Below are positions 32,429 to 43,900 of a stretch of 64,000 bases of DNA, in pieces. The stretch covers positions 14,282,501 to 14,346,500 of the forward strand of contig NC_079882.1 in NCBI RefSeq assembly GCF_029227915.1. Reading direction: 5' to 3'. This DNA is from Hydractinia symbiolongicarpus (lineage: Eukaryota > Cnidaria > Hydrozoa > Anthoathecata > Hydractiniidae). The notes under the pieces were generated by a model. The model had not been told where the DNA came from, ran no database searches, and saw only the letters and a program-made list of their open reading frames with translations. The stretch's first letter is position 1, and every line of letters starts with the position of its first letter. The position numbers and the translations under genes were made by a program.

Positions 32429-33834
32429 TTATTTGACATTTTCTAACTTTCTAACATTACTTATCCACGTATGCCAATTCTCCACAACGTCTACTGGTAC
32501 TCTGTCATCCCAACCAAAGTTGTCACAACACAGATGTTGGATTATTCTTCTACCTCGAAGAATGAACGGTCCAATAAATTCTAATGGATCATATATTGAA
32601 CTTAGCATCGATAACATCCCTCTGCGTGTCATGGGCTTTTCACGAAATGTAACCTTGAACTCAAAACAATCGTTTTCCAAATTCCACGAAATTCCAAGAG
32701 CTCTTTCCATAGTTGGGTCACTACAAGTGTTAATATCGAGTGGTGAAGATGAAATCTTCTTCTTGTCGTCTGGAAGGCTTTCTAAAACGTTGAAATCATT
32801 ACATACAAATTTCACAAGGTTAAATCCTCTTGCTTGACACATATTCACTACCTGCTTTATTAATTCAATCGCCACTTTTCTTTCCCTCACAGACTTTAAT
32901 AAATCATCTACATAGAAGTTCTTTCTTAGTATTTCAGCTGCTGCAATTCCAAATAGATCTATAAAGTCGGTTGCAGTTCGTTTAAGGGCATAATTACTGC
33001 AACTAGGGGATGCTGCTGCTCCAAACACATGAACACACATTTCATGGTCTACTGGACCTTGATTGATATCGTTTTGTGGCCACCACAAATAACGATACAT
33101 ACTTCTATGCTTTTCAGAAACTCTCACTTGATAAAACATTTTTTCTATGTCTGCCATGAATGCAATTAATTCTTCTCTAAACCTCATCACAACTCCTACA
33201 AGTTGATTGGTTAGATCAGGTCCAGACATTTTGTTGATTGAAACCCCGTCAAACTCAGCCCCACAATCAAACACAACTCGGATCTTGCCAGGTTTATTTT
33301 CATTATATACACCGTGGTGTGGGATGTATATCATGTTTTTCCTTCTGGAGGTGGATTATCCGATTGTTTCGCAAACCCACAAGTTATCATGTCTTCCATG
33401 AATTTCTTGTAGTCTGTGAAGAACTTGTCATTTCTTTTGAAACGCCTTTAAGTTGTTCTAACCTTCGTTCTGCTTGTTTGCGATTGTTTGGTAGAATGAT
33501 TTCTGGGTCCTTTAATGGTAATGGCAAGATATAGTGTCCATCTTCATACTTGGTCTCTTTTTCCATTAACTGCATGAATTTGCGATCTTCAAACGAAATT
33601 TCCTCGGAATCTGGCTCATTCACCTTCAAGTCAGCAAGTTTTGGCTCTGTAAAATCATGAAGATACATTTGATGCAGCATTTCTGCAATGCCCGAGTCGT
33701 GTATACTTTCTTTTGTGACGAAGCTAGTTGCTGATGATAATACGCTTTCAATGTTGCTAATAATAATGTTATGACAATTAATACTTCTGGCGCTACCATT
33801 TGACTGAATTTGTCCAACAACACACCAACCAAGC
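32429..33834 (-). pseudogene. BEL/Pao reverse transcriptase and Pao connector
   Basis: After a frame change at 33835 the linker reads on (SFEDRKFMQLMEKETKYEDG). Another shift near 33390-33330 leads into [20 protein letters not shown] (33280), [20 protein letters not shown] (motif A, 33170), [20 protein letters not shown] (motif B) and [12 protein letters not shown] (motif C YVDD, 32920). The connector follows with [20 protein letters not shown] (Pao peptidase-like region, 32610-32550). Catalytic aspartates are retained; at least two frameshifts. Confidence 0.85.
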
Positions 33835-34400
33835 TTAGTTGTAACCGGAAAATGGTCCGCCCTTCATACTAGGGATCAATTCTAGTGGTTCCAGAGCTTT
33901 CACACAATTTGCACCAATTAAGAGACCAACGTCCCCTGGAGTTTTCGAAATTTCGTCTTCAATATCATGCAAATAATTCCAACTTGATATCTTTTTTGAA
34001 GTAATAATATCCTCAGAACTCATTGGGAGATCGTGCTTTGTGTACGACTTTGGTAACTTGATCCAACATTTTTCCAATTTTGGTATTGCTGTACAAACCT
34101 CCAAACCAGTCACTACCGAAGATGAAAACGTCCGATCGCCGTTCATCGTTTTAACATTCACTGAAGTTTTTGGAGCATCAATATCAAGGGCACAAACCAA
34201 ACTTTCTTTTACAAAGGTCCCTTGACTGCAACAGTCCAGCATTGCAAAGGTTTGAATTTCTTTTCCAGTATATGTATGGCGGAGAATAACAGGTACGACA
34301 CACATACTGGTAGCATTGTAATTATTTACGAAGCCAGTAGCAGAAGATATTAAAGGTTTCTGCTCGTCTTCTTCCTTTTCTTTATTTGACTTCTTCAGTT
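33835..34400 (-). pseudogene. BEL/Pao aspartic protease region
   Basis: 'TFAMLDCCSQGTFVKESL' (about 34248-34195) is the catalytic D-S/T-G-equivalent of the Pao retropepsin (DUF1758 form, LDxxSQ). The domain closes with GLLIGANCVKALEPLE (33930-33885). This matches the family pattern in which the loop reads D-C/S-C/G-S rather than DTG. It cleaves the polyprotein. The frame is open from 34857 to 33835, then shifts. Confidence 0.7.
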
Positions 34401-35728
34401 TGAAACCATGGAGTCCAGTAGGGTGGTTGCCATCACAGGTTTTACATTTTCTGCGCTTAGAACAAATTCTAGCATAATGAATTTTACTAATTGGCTCATA
34501 ACATCCATAACAAAGTCTTTTCTCTGATAACAACTTGCTACGATCATCAACTGATTTGGATAAGAATTTGTTGCATTTGTCTGGATCATGGTTTCCGTCA
34601 CATATCTGGCATTGATTCTTATCAGATGATTTATATCCTAAAGTATTTTTATTTTTGGTACGAGTAAGATTACATTTTAGCTTTCTTCTGTTGTTCGAGC
34701 CATTTCCATACATTTCAATTGCTTCACGTGAAAACATAGGGTCACAAACTAGTGTAGCCTCCTCATCTATAAATCTTTCAAAACCTGCAAATACCAGTTC
34801 TTTCTCACACTTCCTCAAAGCAAACACTCTTCTATTCCATTTATCTCTCAAATACATGGGTAATTTGGTGAGGAGAAGACAAATGGTGTCTGGATTATCC
34901 CATGCATTTCAAGATAATATTGAACACAGATTTTTGCATTTGACGAGAAAGTTATGGAACTTTCTGAAAGCGGATTTATCGCCAGACTTTACAGCAGGCC
35001 ACAGTCTTATTTCTCTACGATATGAAGCAACTATAGCATATTGATCACCAAATTTTTCTTAAAGTAATTCTCTAGCAGTAACGTATCCAAAGTCTGCGGG
35101 TAGATGTATGCAATGCTGTATCAGATCTTTAGCATCCCCACTGGTAAATTTAATCAGCCTAATCAATCTTCCCCTGGCATCAAGAAAATTCTTTTCGACT
35201 ACTTCTTCAAACATTGAAATAAAATACGAGTAGTTTAATGGGTCACCGTTAAAAGCTTCCATATCTACTTCTGGAGCAGATTGTTGGCGTATCAAGTTGC
35301 AGAACATGTCGCTTATATTTCCTTTTTCGGGTAAAGGATTTGCCCATTTATGCCCCAATTCTGGTCTAGCTACGAAACCTGATAGTGACCATTTCTTAGT
35401 GTTGTCAGCATGACTAGTTTTATGAATATAGTCCTTTGATTTTAACTTAACATGACTAGGTGGTAACATGACAGATCCCTGAGATTCTCTTTCTAAGTCT
35501 TCATATACTTTATTCCGCGCTTGGGATTTGGCTATTTCTGCTTCTAATTCCAACTGCTTGCTTAAGTGTTCTGCCTTCTGACGGTTTTCCAGCAACGACG
35601 CTACTGCCTTTAATTCGGCTAACCTGATTTTTTCCTGAATTGCCTTTTCTTTGGTTGATGATCTCAAGTCTGGTCATAACCTTATCAACATCTCTATGGA
35701 CCTGCACATCAACTTTATCTCCAATCAT
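34400..35728 (-). pseudogene. BEL/Pao gag: coiled coil, DUF1759-like region, zinc knuckles
   Basis: Open pieces 35059-35667 and 34857 downward. A helical, charged segment (LENRQKAEHLSKQLELEAEI, ~35590-35530) is followed by 'PEVDMEAFNGDPLNYSYFIS' and GRLIRLIKFTSGDAKDLIQH (35280-35120), the capsid-like region of BEL gag. Then come Cys/His clusters CQICDGNHDPDKC (34600), CYGCYEP and CKTCDGNHPTGLHGF (34445-34402). A frame change lies between 35730 and 35650 and another near 35059. It packages the RNA of the element. Confidence 0.75.
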
Positions 35729-35839
35729 AACAGATGGTGTTAATACCGACTTTGCATTGTCCGCCTTCCGATTTAGCTTTCGGAGAATTCACTGACATCC
35801 TTCCAAACAAAGAACTAAGGTTATCCACTTCTAAACCGC

Positions 35840-36055
35840 AGAAATACGTCAACCAAACAAACTTCGATAAACTCACAACCTACAACAAAACAAGTTTCGC
35901 CTCAACCTCAACAATAAAACAAACTCCACCAAACTTTTAACCTCCACAATAAAACAAACTCCACCAAACCTTTTAGCATCAACAACAAAACAAGCTTCAC
36001 CAAACTCTCAACAACAACAAAACAATTTCACCAAACTCTCAACCTCAAAAACCAA
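35840..36055. repeat. tandem repeat in BEL leader
   Basis: About six diverged units of 30-37 bp built on 'caacaaaacaa(a/g)ctccaccaaactcttaac'. It lies on the gag-upstream side of the BEL/Pao element, probably part of its untranslated leader or gag N-terminus. Confidence 0.7.
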
Positions 36056-36119
36056 ATAAACTTCAATAGTTCTAGCTGGTAAACCAGGATACTTTAACAC
36101 TTTTGTTGCTGCCAAAGTA

Positions 36120-37319
36120 AGCGACACAATTTAACAAAACCCGTACTTGTTTTCAACGGCTAAAATAAGTATACAGAAACTAACTAATATAAAGAATCAA
36201 TAAGCATAGAAAAACAAACAAAAGCAACAGGGTGGAAACACAAACACAAAGAAAACAAAAAGGGGCTGGTCACACTAACCACAACTAAAATTTGATCAGC
36301 CCAAAAAGGGGTGTGGCAAAATGGCTGCACTTGCCTTGGCAAGGCATAGGGCTGCCAGACCAATAGGTCAGCGGATTTAATAATAATGATGTAATGTTTT
36401 AAAGGGTCGATCAAGTCAGCGAAAAAACGTTTTTTATAAACATGAGAAACAACAATGTAACAATAATCACGTTGATTTCGCGCACAAAATCTCTCCATCT
36501 CTATCTTTGTTAACAAGTGTTTCTCATAAAAACACCTAAGGGAATTTTCTCACCAGGTGGAAACGAAATGTGTTTTCCTCGTTTTCTTATATCTGCATTT
36601 ACAAAATACACCAGCACAATCAAAGGCCACAGATTTTCCGTTTTAGGGGCGAGGTAGTAAACATTTTTCATATTAAGTGACTCGAGAAAATTTTGAGATT
36701 TTAACCGTCAGGAAAAACCTCTCACACAACAAGACCACGGTATAATGTTAATTACAACGATGTTCGTGTTATTTTTTCGAGGAAGAGAGGCCTACACATC
36801 TATGATTTAACAAACTCCATATTGGGGAAGTAGCTTGCGCGTAGAAGAGAAGGGGGGGGGAGGTGCTTATTCGGTCATTTACGGTAAATATATACATATC
36901 GCCATTCACAGGCTACTAAGAAAACCGTGCTTCACAAGACATGTTTAACATGAAATAAAAAGCACGTATTGTAAATCAACATCTTTTTTTTATTTCTAGT
37001 GCCTATATACAGTTTCTAAGAATTTAATGTTTTACCTAATAAAAAGATAACATAGGATGCAACATAAACAAAAAAATAAAATAAGAATATTAAAAAAAAA
37101 TTCTCGAAAAGGAGATAAATATGTACATCTTTAAATTTAAAATAAACAAGACAATTCAAATTCAAACACTTAACAGTAAACACGAATTTCCATAGAAAGT
37201 TATTGGTGAAGATGCGCGAAGATATTTTTTAACAAATTCACAAATACCCCTCGTATTTTTACAAATACCCCCCGTATCTGAAATGAAATCACTAGTTCAC
37301 CTACATAATATAAAACTTA
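36120..37319. other. no gene recognised; possible BEL LTR in the first part
   Basis: 36120-36800 may contain the single remaining LTR of the BEL element on the minus strand; I could not find TG...CA ends with confidence. The rest is AT-rich, with a G run at 36853-36862. The open frame at 36184-36516 has no recognisable features. Confidence 0.35.
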
Positions 37320-37457
37320 GACTTCTTTATATTTACCCGTCGCAACAAAGTTAATAAAAAGATATCGCATTTGACATTCGTGTTTCCGTAACATCGTTTT
37401 CTAACTCAGCGGGGTCCGCGCAGAGACAGACAGACGGAATACGGCTATTATAATAGA
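37320..37457 (-). mobile_element. degenerate mini-Helitron (first of tandem)
   Basis: On the minus strand, begins TCTATTATAATAGCCGT at 37457 followed by the CCGTCTGTCTGTC run, 'gcgcggaccccgct' and 'acaaagt.gataaaaagatat' phrases shared with its two neighbours. The 3' hairpin and CTAG are missing or scrambled (a lone CTAG lies at 37292-37295). Confidence 0.6.
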
Positions 37458-37637
37458 CTAGTCGTTGCCCGTGGAAAAATCCACGGGATCACCCGTCCTT
37501 TATATTAACCCGCCGCAACAAAGTGGATAAAAATATATAGCATTTGATATTCGTGCGCATTTTTAAAATTTTGTGTTTCCATTACGGGACGCCGCTTTCG
37601 CGGACACACAGACAGACGACGGCTGTTATTAAAGAGA
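37458..37637 (-). mobile_element. 180-bp mini-Helitron (second of tandem)
   Basis: On the minus strand, from TCTCTTTAATAACAGCCGT (37637) to the hairpin ccgtggatttttccacggg (about 37487-37469), GCAACGA, and CTAG (37461-37458). The next base is the first T of the first copy. Compact, non-coding. Confidence 0.8.
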
Positions 37638-37801
37638 CTAGTCGTTGCCCGTGGAAAAATCCACGGGTTCGCCCGTCCTTTGAATTTACCCGTGGCAACA
37701 AAGTGGATAAGAATATATCGCATTTGATATTCGTGTTTCCGTAACATCATTTTCTAACTTAGCGGGGGTCCGCGCAGAGACAACGGCTATTATTATAGAG
37801 A
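37638..37801 (-). mobile_element. 164-bp mini-Helitron (third of tandem)
   Basis: On the minus strand, preceded by A (37802), starts TCTCTATAATAATAGCCGT (37801), ends with the same hairpin and CTAG (37641-37638), and continues directly into the TC of the second copy. It shows the canonical A|TC...CTAG|T insertion context. Confidence 0.85.
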
Positions 37802-37855
37802 TAGCGGGGAAATCAATATAGAAATAGCGCTTAATTTACTGATATAGAGCATGAC

Positions 37856-37911
37856 TTAAAGGGAACCCAAGGTATAAGTCCACATAATTTTCAACCTTGG
37901 GTTCCCTTTAA
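37856..37911. mobile_element. 48-bp TTAA-flanked fold-back in MITF 3' region
   Basis: TTAA (37856-37859), agggaacccaaggt, 20-base loop, the exact complement accttgggttccct, TTAA (37908-37911). The size is minimal for a transposon relic. It lies 34 bases past the MITF stop codon and would form a 14-bp stem in the 3' UTR. Confidence 0.7.
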
Positions 37912-37944
37912 CACCTGTTCACTCGTTTAAGTACTTTCTTAATT

Positions 37945-40900
37945 TCAGCTCTCCATTATCATACAATCCTGATCATCATATTCGGACCTCATTTCAACAT
38001 TTCTTGGACTGTCCGTGCTGCTACTAATAACTATCTCCGAACTTGTGGCAGGAGGAGCTTTTAACAAGTTGTGTACAGTACTATGTGATGCTAATTGTTT
38101 TTGTCTCATTTGCTGCTGCTTCCGATTTTGACCTAGCTGTAGCTGTTGTTTCTGCTGCTGCAGCTGGCTATTGACGAGTAGTTGGGTAAGCTGCGGAGAC
38201 GTGGCAGAAGAAAGGTCAGGTTCTGGTAACGATGTAGATATATTAGAGGCACGAAGAATTAACTCTAGTTCCTAAAAAAAAGTTTGAACTATTCGCAGGA
38301 CTTTGATATACCCCATTAAAAATTTCATGTTTTTCTGAACTTTGGTTTATGATTTTTTTTCTCATCTTTGAATTCAAGACGTTTCTTGCTCCGTGAAGTC
38401 ACAGAACTTTGGAAACAAATATCTACGACACTCTATGGATTTTATAAAATTTCATGAACAGTAAAGCCTGGTTTTGACTGTGAAATAATAAATAACTTCA
38501 GCTCACGGCATTCATGAAATAAGAGAACATAAAAAGACGCCGAAATTTTGTTGCATGTTTTCTTGCAACCACAACAGATGCTTCTTAGGTAAATGTTTAC
38601 GGTAGGTTTTTTGAGAAAACATCAAAGTGAAAACGATTTCAAATAACATGATTAAGAAATCACGTGAAAAAAATTATTTCACTGTATCCAACGTTATTCA
38701 CAGTACAGCTGTAGAAATATTTACTGAGGTTATTAATTTAATAATTCTTGCAATTGCAACGGTCTTAGGTCAAGAAAACAAAAGAACAAACTTAAAGAAC
38801 TGAACTCACTATCTTATGAATATTTCACAAAACAGAGACCGTATGCACGACCGTATGTAAAAAGCTAGTCACCAAATACAAACGCACATTTTCATAAAAA
38901 AAACCATTTGTTTTTAAAAAAATGTGGTGTTTTTCATGACTTTTCCAAAACAAATAAAACGCCCTGACTTCCTTGTGACTTCAGGAATTTCTATGACTTG
39001 TGGACACCCTGACGTTAAGCTCCATAGATATATGCTTCAATAGAATATTTTGAAAAAGCTTAACGAAAATTTAATTTCGCGGATCGCGGATATGGTTACT
39101 TGATGCGAAATCTCCACACCGCAACTTTCGGGCAAAGAGAGGAAATACCTGAACACGAAGCAATAGTTTCTTGTTCATATCTTCTAAATTATGGGTTCTA
39201 TTTTCATAATGTTTTAACCGATCCTTATCCTTCTTTAAACGGCGGATATAGTCAACAGATGATTTTAATATAGTTCCTTTGTTTTGTTTAAAGTCGCTAA
39301 AGAACAGAACGATAATAATATAAAATAGGTTAATACAAATACAAGTTTGCGCCAGAAGAAAACCAATCTATTTACTTGTCTAACTTTGGCACCAAAGTAC
39401 CAAGCTCTTTTATTCTGTCATTAATATTGTATCTTCTTCGTCGTTCAACTATTAGATAAACAGTAAAATTATTAACTTCGGACTGCATGTCTATTTCTAC
39501 TTTTGAAGTGAACAGACAAAGAAACAGAGACGAAAAGACCTACTCATGTTGTGGTTATCTTTTTTTTGACGTTCTTTCATGAAAGTGTCTGGAACTTCTA
39601 TAACACATTTACAACAAATGTTAAGATTTGGAAAACATTTAGGTCTGAAGATGAAAGGTAAACTTGTTCTTACCCTGTTTTACATTGGCAGGACATGAAG
39701 AAGCAAGTTGATCATGCGACTAAAATAAGCAAATGTTTTGTTTATAACAACCGTGTCTTAACTTCTTATTAAGATAATGAGTAGACACTCACGTCTTGCT
39801 GCGTTGACGTGTTTATTCCATAGGTGTCGAAAAGATTATTTGAAGTTGGAAGCTAGAAACAATAAATTATTCTATTATTTCAAAGTAAGAACAATTTAAG
39901 GTAAATGAAAGACGCACTCACTGTGGCTGAAAAGACACTATCTGAAAACATGTTAAAATCATGATCTGTAGCTGTGTCAAGTCTGCAAAAATAAAATGAA
40001 ATTTTTAATCACACAAACTAAGGCTTTACTATTTGCAAAAAAATTAAAACAATAGTGTCAAATAACTGCATTCTGAGAATTAAAAGACATCAATTCATTG
40101 AACCTATATGTCGATAATAATAGTTAAATCCCTTTTAGAAGTAACTGCTACAGGCGATATTATTTTAACAGCTGGAAATCAGAACAAAAGAAAGAAAAAA
40201 ACAGCTGATAAAAACCTTACCCAAACAAATCGTCAAGAACGCTGTCCACCTAAAAAATAGATAACAGCAACGTTTGAATAATCAATGGAAATAAGAAGCC
40301 CAAGTCCAATTTTAACATATTTTATATTTAGTGTATATCTCAACAGAATCCTTAAGTATTTTCTAAAAGTGGAACAGACGTGTCAATAACACTTAAATAC
40401 CGATAGTTAATTCAAAATTAACGCAAAATATGTAATAATGACGTTTATTTTACGATTTCAGAAGTCCATCAGAATTACGCAGCTGCTTTACTTTACAATT
40501 TATTACAATCCAAACACTAAATGTTTTACCTCACTGCCGCTAGCAACTGAACTTGCTGTGTCAGGACTATTGGGTGAAATAAAATTTGTTGCAGGATTTA
40601 AAAAGCTGCTTGAAGATACATCAGCATTGAAGTTAAAATTATGCAGTGCACTGGGAGCAGAAACTGGCATCATAGACACCGAACTTTGCTGTTGGCGTTG
40701 GCTTGATAAGTATTGTTGTACTTGTCTTTTTTGCTGCTCTTTAATATAATACTGAGTCGGATTTTTCAGGTTTGTTTCAACCTAAAGAAGAGTCAAAACG
40801 AAGACAAATGTTTCCACGTTTTCATAACAAAATAGTTTTGTAAGTGAAATTCAAAGAATGTCTATAAAAACGACAACAAATAAAAACATGACATTATTTA

Positions 40901-43900
40901 CCTAATTTTGAATTCTGGTAATTTTGAAATGTTCTGTTTAGAACATAAGCCCGCATAAACAAGCACGCATAAACAAGCACGCATAAACAGTTTTGTTTAG
41001 GGATTTACTTAATACAGATATGTAAAAAGAAAAATCTACCAGTTATACAACTAATTTTTAAACTTACCTTCAGAACACTACTAGGTAAATTTGTGGGTAA
41101 ATTTGCACGTATACTTCGCATTGGCACAGCAGAAGTGGATGGCAATGTAAAAGAAGTTGACAAATTCGAAAGAAGTACTTTTTGATTAGATAGCTTTGAG
41201 GATCGGAAATCTGGTTTTTCACATTGAGCGGCTAACACTTTTAAGCGTTGTTGTTCTTTTTTCTCAGCCTCAAGAAGTTGCTCACGTTGAAGCTGTAGTT
41301 TGAAGTTTGTGCGTGTAAGTGATCCAACACCAATGGATTGCTCTGATGCACTAACAGATGGATCATCTGGGTCTGGTTTAACTTTTATCATGTCTGGATC
41401 CATTAGCACTAATGGGTTCGTACTAAAGAAAAGGAGAAGATTATAAAAGAATAAGAGGAAGGGTTTTAGGCACCCAAAAACAAAACTTGGCGACTTACTA
41501 AAAAATCTGTGATTTTTTTAAAATTTTACCTGGCAATCCTTCGATTTTTATTAGCTCAGATGTTATATTATTGTAACTCGACTATAAATAATTGAAATAA
41601 AAAAAATGACTTGATAAATGAATAAAAAATATGGCAAGAAAACAAACTGTAAGTTAATAAGGAAATATTACGTGAAACTAATTAACTGTGAGAATTCCCA
41701 AATACACACTATCAAATAAAACTGGAAATCACTTTTAGTAAATCTAAATTTAAATGTTTGTGTGCTTCTTGTACAATGAAATAAAAAAGCCATACCAAGA
41801 AATTTCTGTGGAATACTTAGAATTATGGATATAAATTAAAATTTGTCATCATAGTATGGAAGTTAAGTACAACATTGTAGGATTTACCAACATCTCAAAA
41901 GATTGAAGTTGTGCTTATATCACATAAAGTTTAAGAAACACCATTTCTACTAGTGAATCAAGCAAATTATTAGCACACTATCCGCATGACCCTGGAAAAA
42001 TCTATTCAGGCAGAAAAATTAGATAGATCAATGATTTTAAAAATGACATCATATTTGCCTCGTCTATATTACACATACAGAAAAATAAAAAAACAACATC
42101 TAACTGTTCTACCATGGAGACTTGGAAACGGATTAAAATAATGTATAGGATCTAAGACAAAGAGATATTACGGTTAAAGGATTTAGATAACGTCATTAAG
42201 CCACAAGTTCCTAAATATAGGGAACTTGCACCCGATTTGTGAAATCTGTCCAATTTGGATTCCTTTTATTGGAAAAGTCAGAGTTCTTAGGGCAACATTT
42301 CTTGTTGTAGGTGCTTTTTAACAAAATGATTATTTCAGCGAAAACAATAAGTATTGCCACCAGACCGAGCAGTTTTTGTTGCTAACACTTAAAAGATGGA
42401 ACAAAAAAATTTGAAAAACAAACAAAACATGTTAACCAAAATCCCAAAAAATCAGCAGTAAAAATAAGCATATTAATCGATGAAGGATATTTATGCCACA
42501 TAATGTTTAAAGAAAAAACAATGATCACAGTTGCCAGTACAGGCATATATCCAAAGTAAGTGATTTGGGTAAAGGTACAAAGCAAAAAGCAAAATTTGTA
42601 CGGTTTGCAACAAAGCCTAGAACTAAAGTTTACTGAGACAATTTCTTCACTTCTATCGAAAGAGTTTTTAGGTAGCCGAGAACTTTCTATAGACAACAGT
42701 CCTTTGAGGTTTTCACTTTAATCCTGATAATTCAAATCACCAATAACTTGAACATTCGCTACGTCTTGTAATTTTCTTGGTTCTCAAAATAACCCCTAAT
42801 AATAGCCCCTAATACTTTGAACTTCATTTAAAAGAGATATGTTATATCTGATATACTTTAAAGTATACATGCACTTGCAAACCCCGGCCATAAGTACATG
42901 CACTTGCAAACCCTGGCCATTACCAAGGTTACATGCTTTCTTCTTTGAGTAAAAAAAACCCTTTCATATTTTTGCCAAAATTTGATATATATATATTGAT
43001 AACTCTATTGGTTTTCTTGGGTCCTGGGATGTTTAGGTTATTGGAAGTATAGTACTGATTCAATACTCTTTTTCCTCGAACTCCCTTTTTAACGCTATAT
43101 TGAACAATCAAAACAAATTTGATGTGTATAATGGATAGTATCGTGGACAAGTCCCTGATTTAATACTTTCGTTACTCAAATTTACTTTTCAATGCTTCAC
43201 TGAACGAAATAAAACATATTCGATACAAATGATGGCTATTATCATAGACACGTCCCAGATTCGATTCTTTTTTTCCTCAAAATTCCTTGCCAACACATTT
43301 CTGAACGAAACAAAACAAATTCGATGTGTATAATAGATATTACCCTGATATATTATGTCCCCGATTCAATAGTCTCTTTTCTGAAAAATTATCTTTCAAA
43401 ACTAATTCAAATGAAGAGACAAATTCAATGGGATTACAGAATTGTATTATGGACAAATCACTTGTTCAGTACTTTCTTCTTCAAAATTTCATTTTCTGCG
43501 TTGTATTCAATGAAACAAAACAAATGCGATGCGTATTAGCAGTACTTTGGACAATTACTGGAATTATTCCTGGAATTTCATTTCAGTCATAAATTTAAGT
43601 AACACAGATTGGCGCATAAATCAATTAGCAATGTGCAATAACGAGTTCTGGAAAGGATTGGACATCCATCTGTGCCGACAATTTGTAGTACTTTAGAAAT
43701 ACGCAGTGACTGGTAATTACTAGAAATAACTGCAGAGACTAGGAGGTGTCTTCTTTAAAAGGGTTTATTCTAAATAGATTTTTAAAAGTAATTATCTGCT
43801 TCTGTTTCACAAGTCCTTCACAGCTTTCTCCTTGTCAAGTAAAAAGAGTGTTACTTGACAAGTCAAGATAAGGACAAATGCAGAATGGAAATGAATATGG

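Larger units (their letters stand above)
31750..36115 (-). mobile_element. BEL/Pao LTR retrotransposon, 3'-truncated
   Basis: Minus-strand order: leader with tandem repeat (35840-36055), gag with DUF1759-like region and zinc knuckles, aspartic protease (DUF1758-like), reverse transcriptase with YVDD, Pao connector and RNase H. This domain set is specific to BEL/Pao. The polyprotein stops at 31761 and the element ends at 31750, exactly where Helitron B ends, so integrase and the 3' LTR are absent. The upstream end is uncertain: 'tttggcagcaac' (minus, about 36116-36105) could be a primer-binding site directly after a 5' LTR that would occupy about 36120-36800. No second LTR is available to prove it. 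Confidence 0.75.

Noticed and set aside
42382-42696. 104-codon hydrophobic open frame on the minus strand in MITF intron 1
   Set aside because: Looks like a membrane protein by composition only; no homologous pattern, and intronic AT-rich sequence yields such frames easily.
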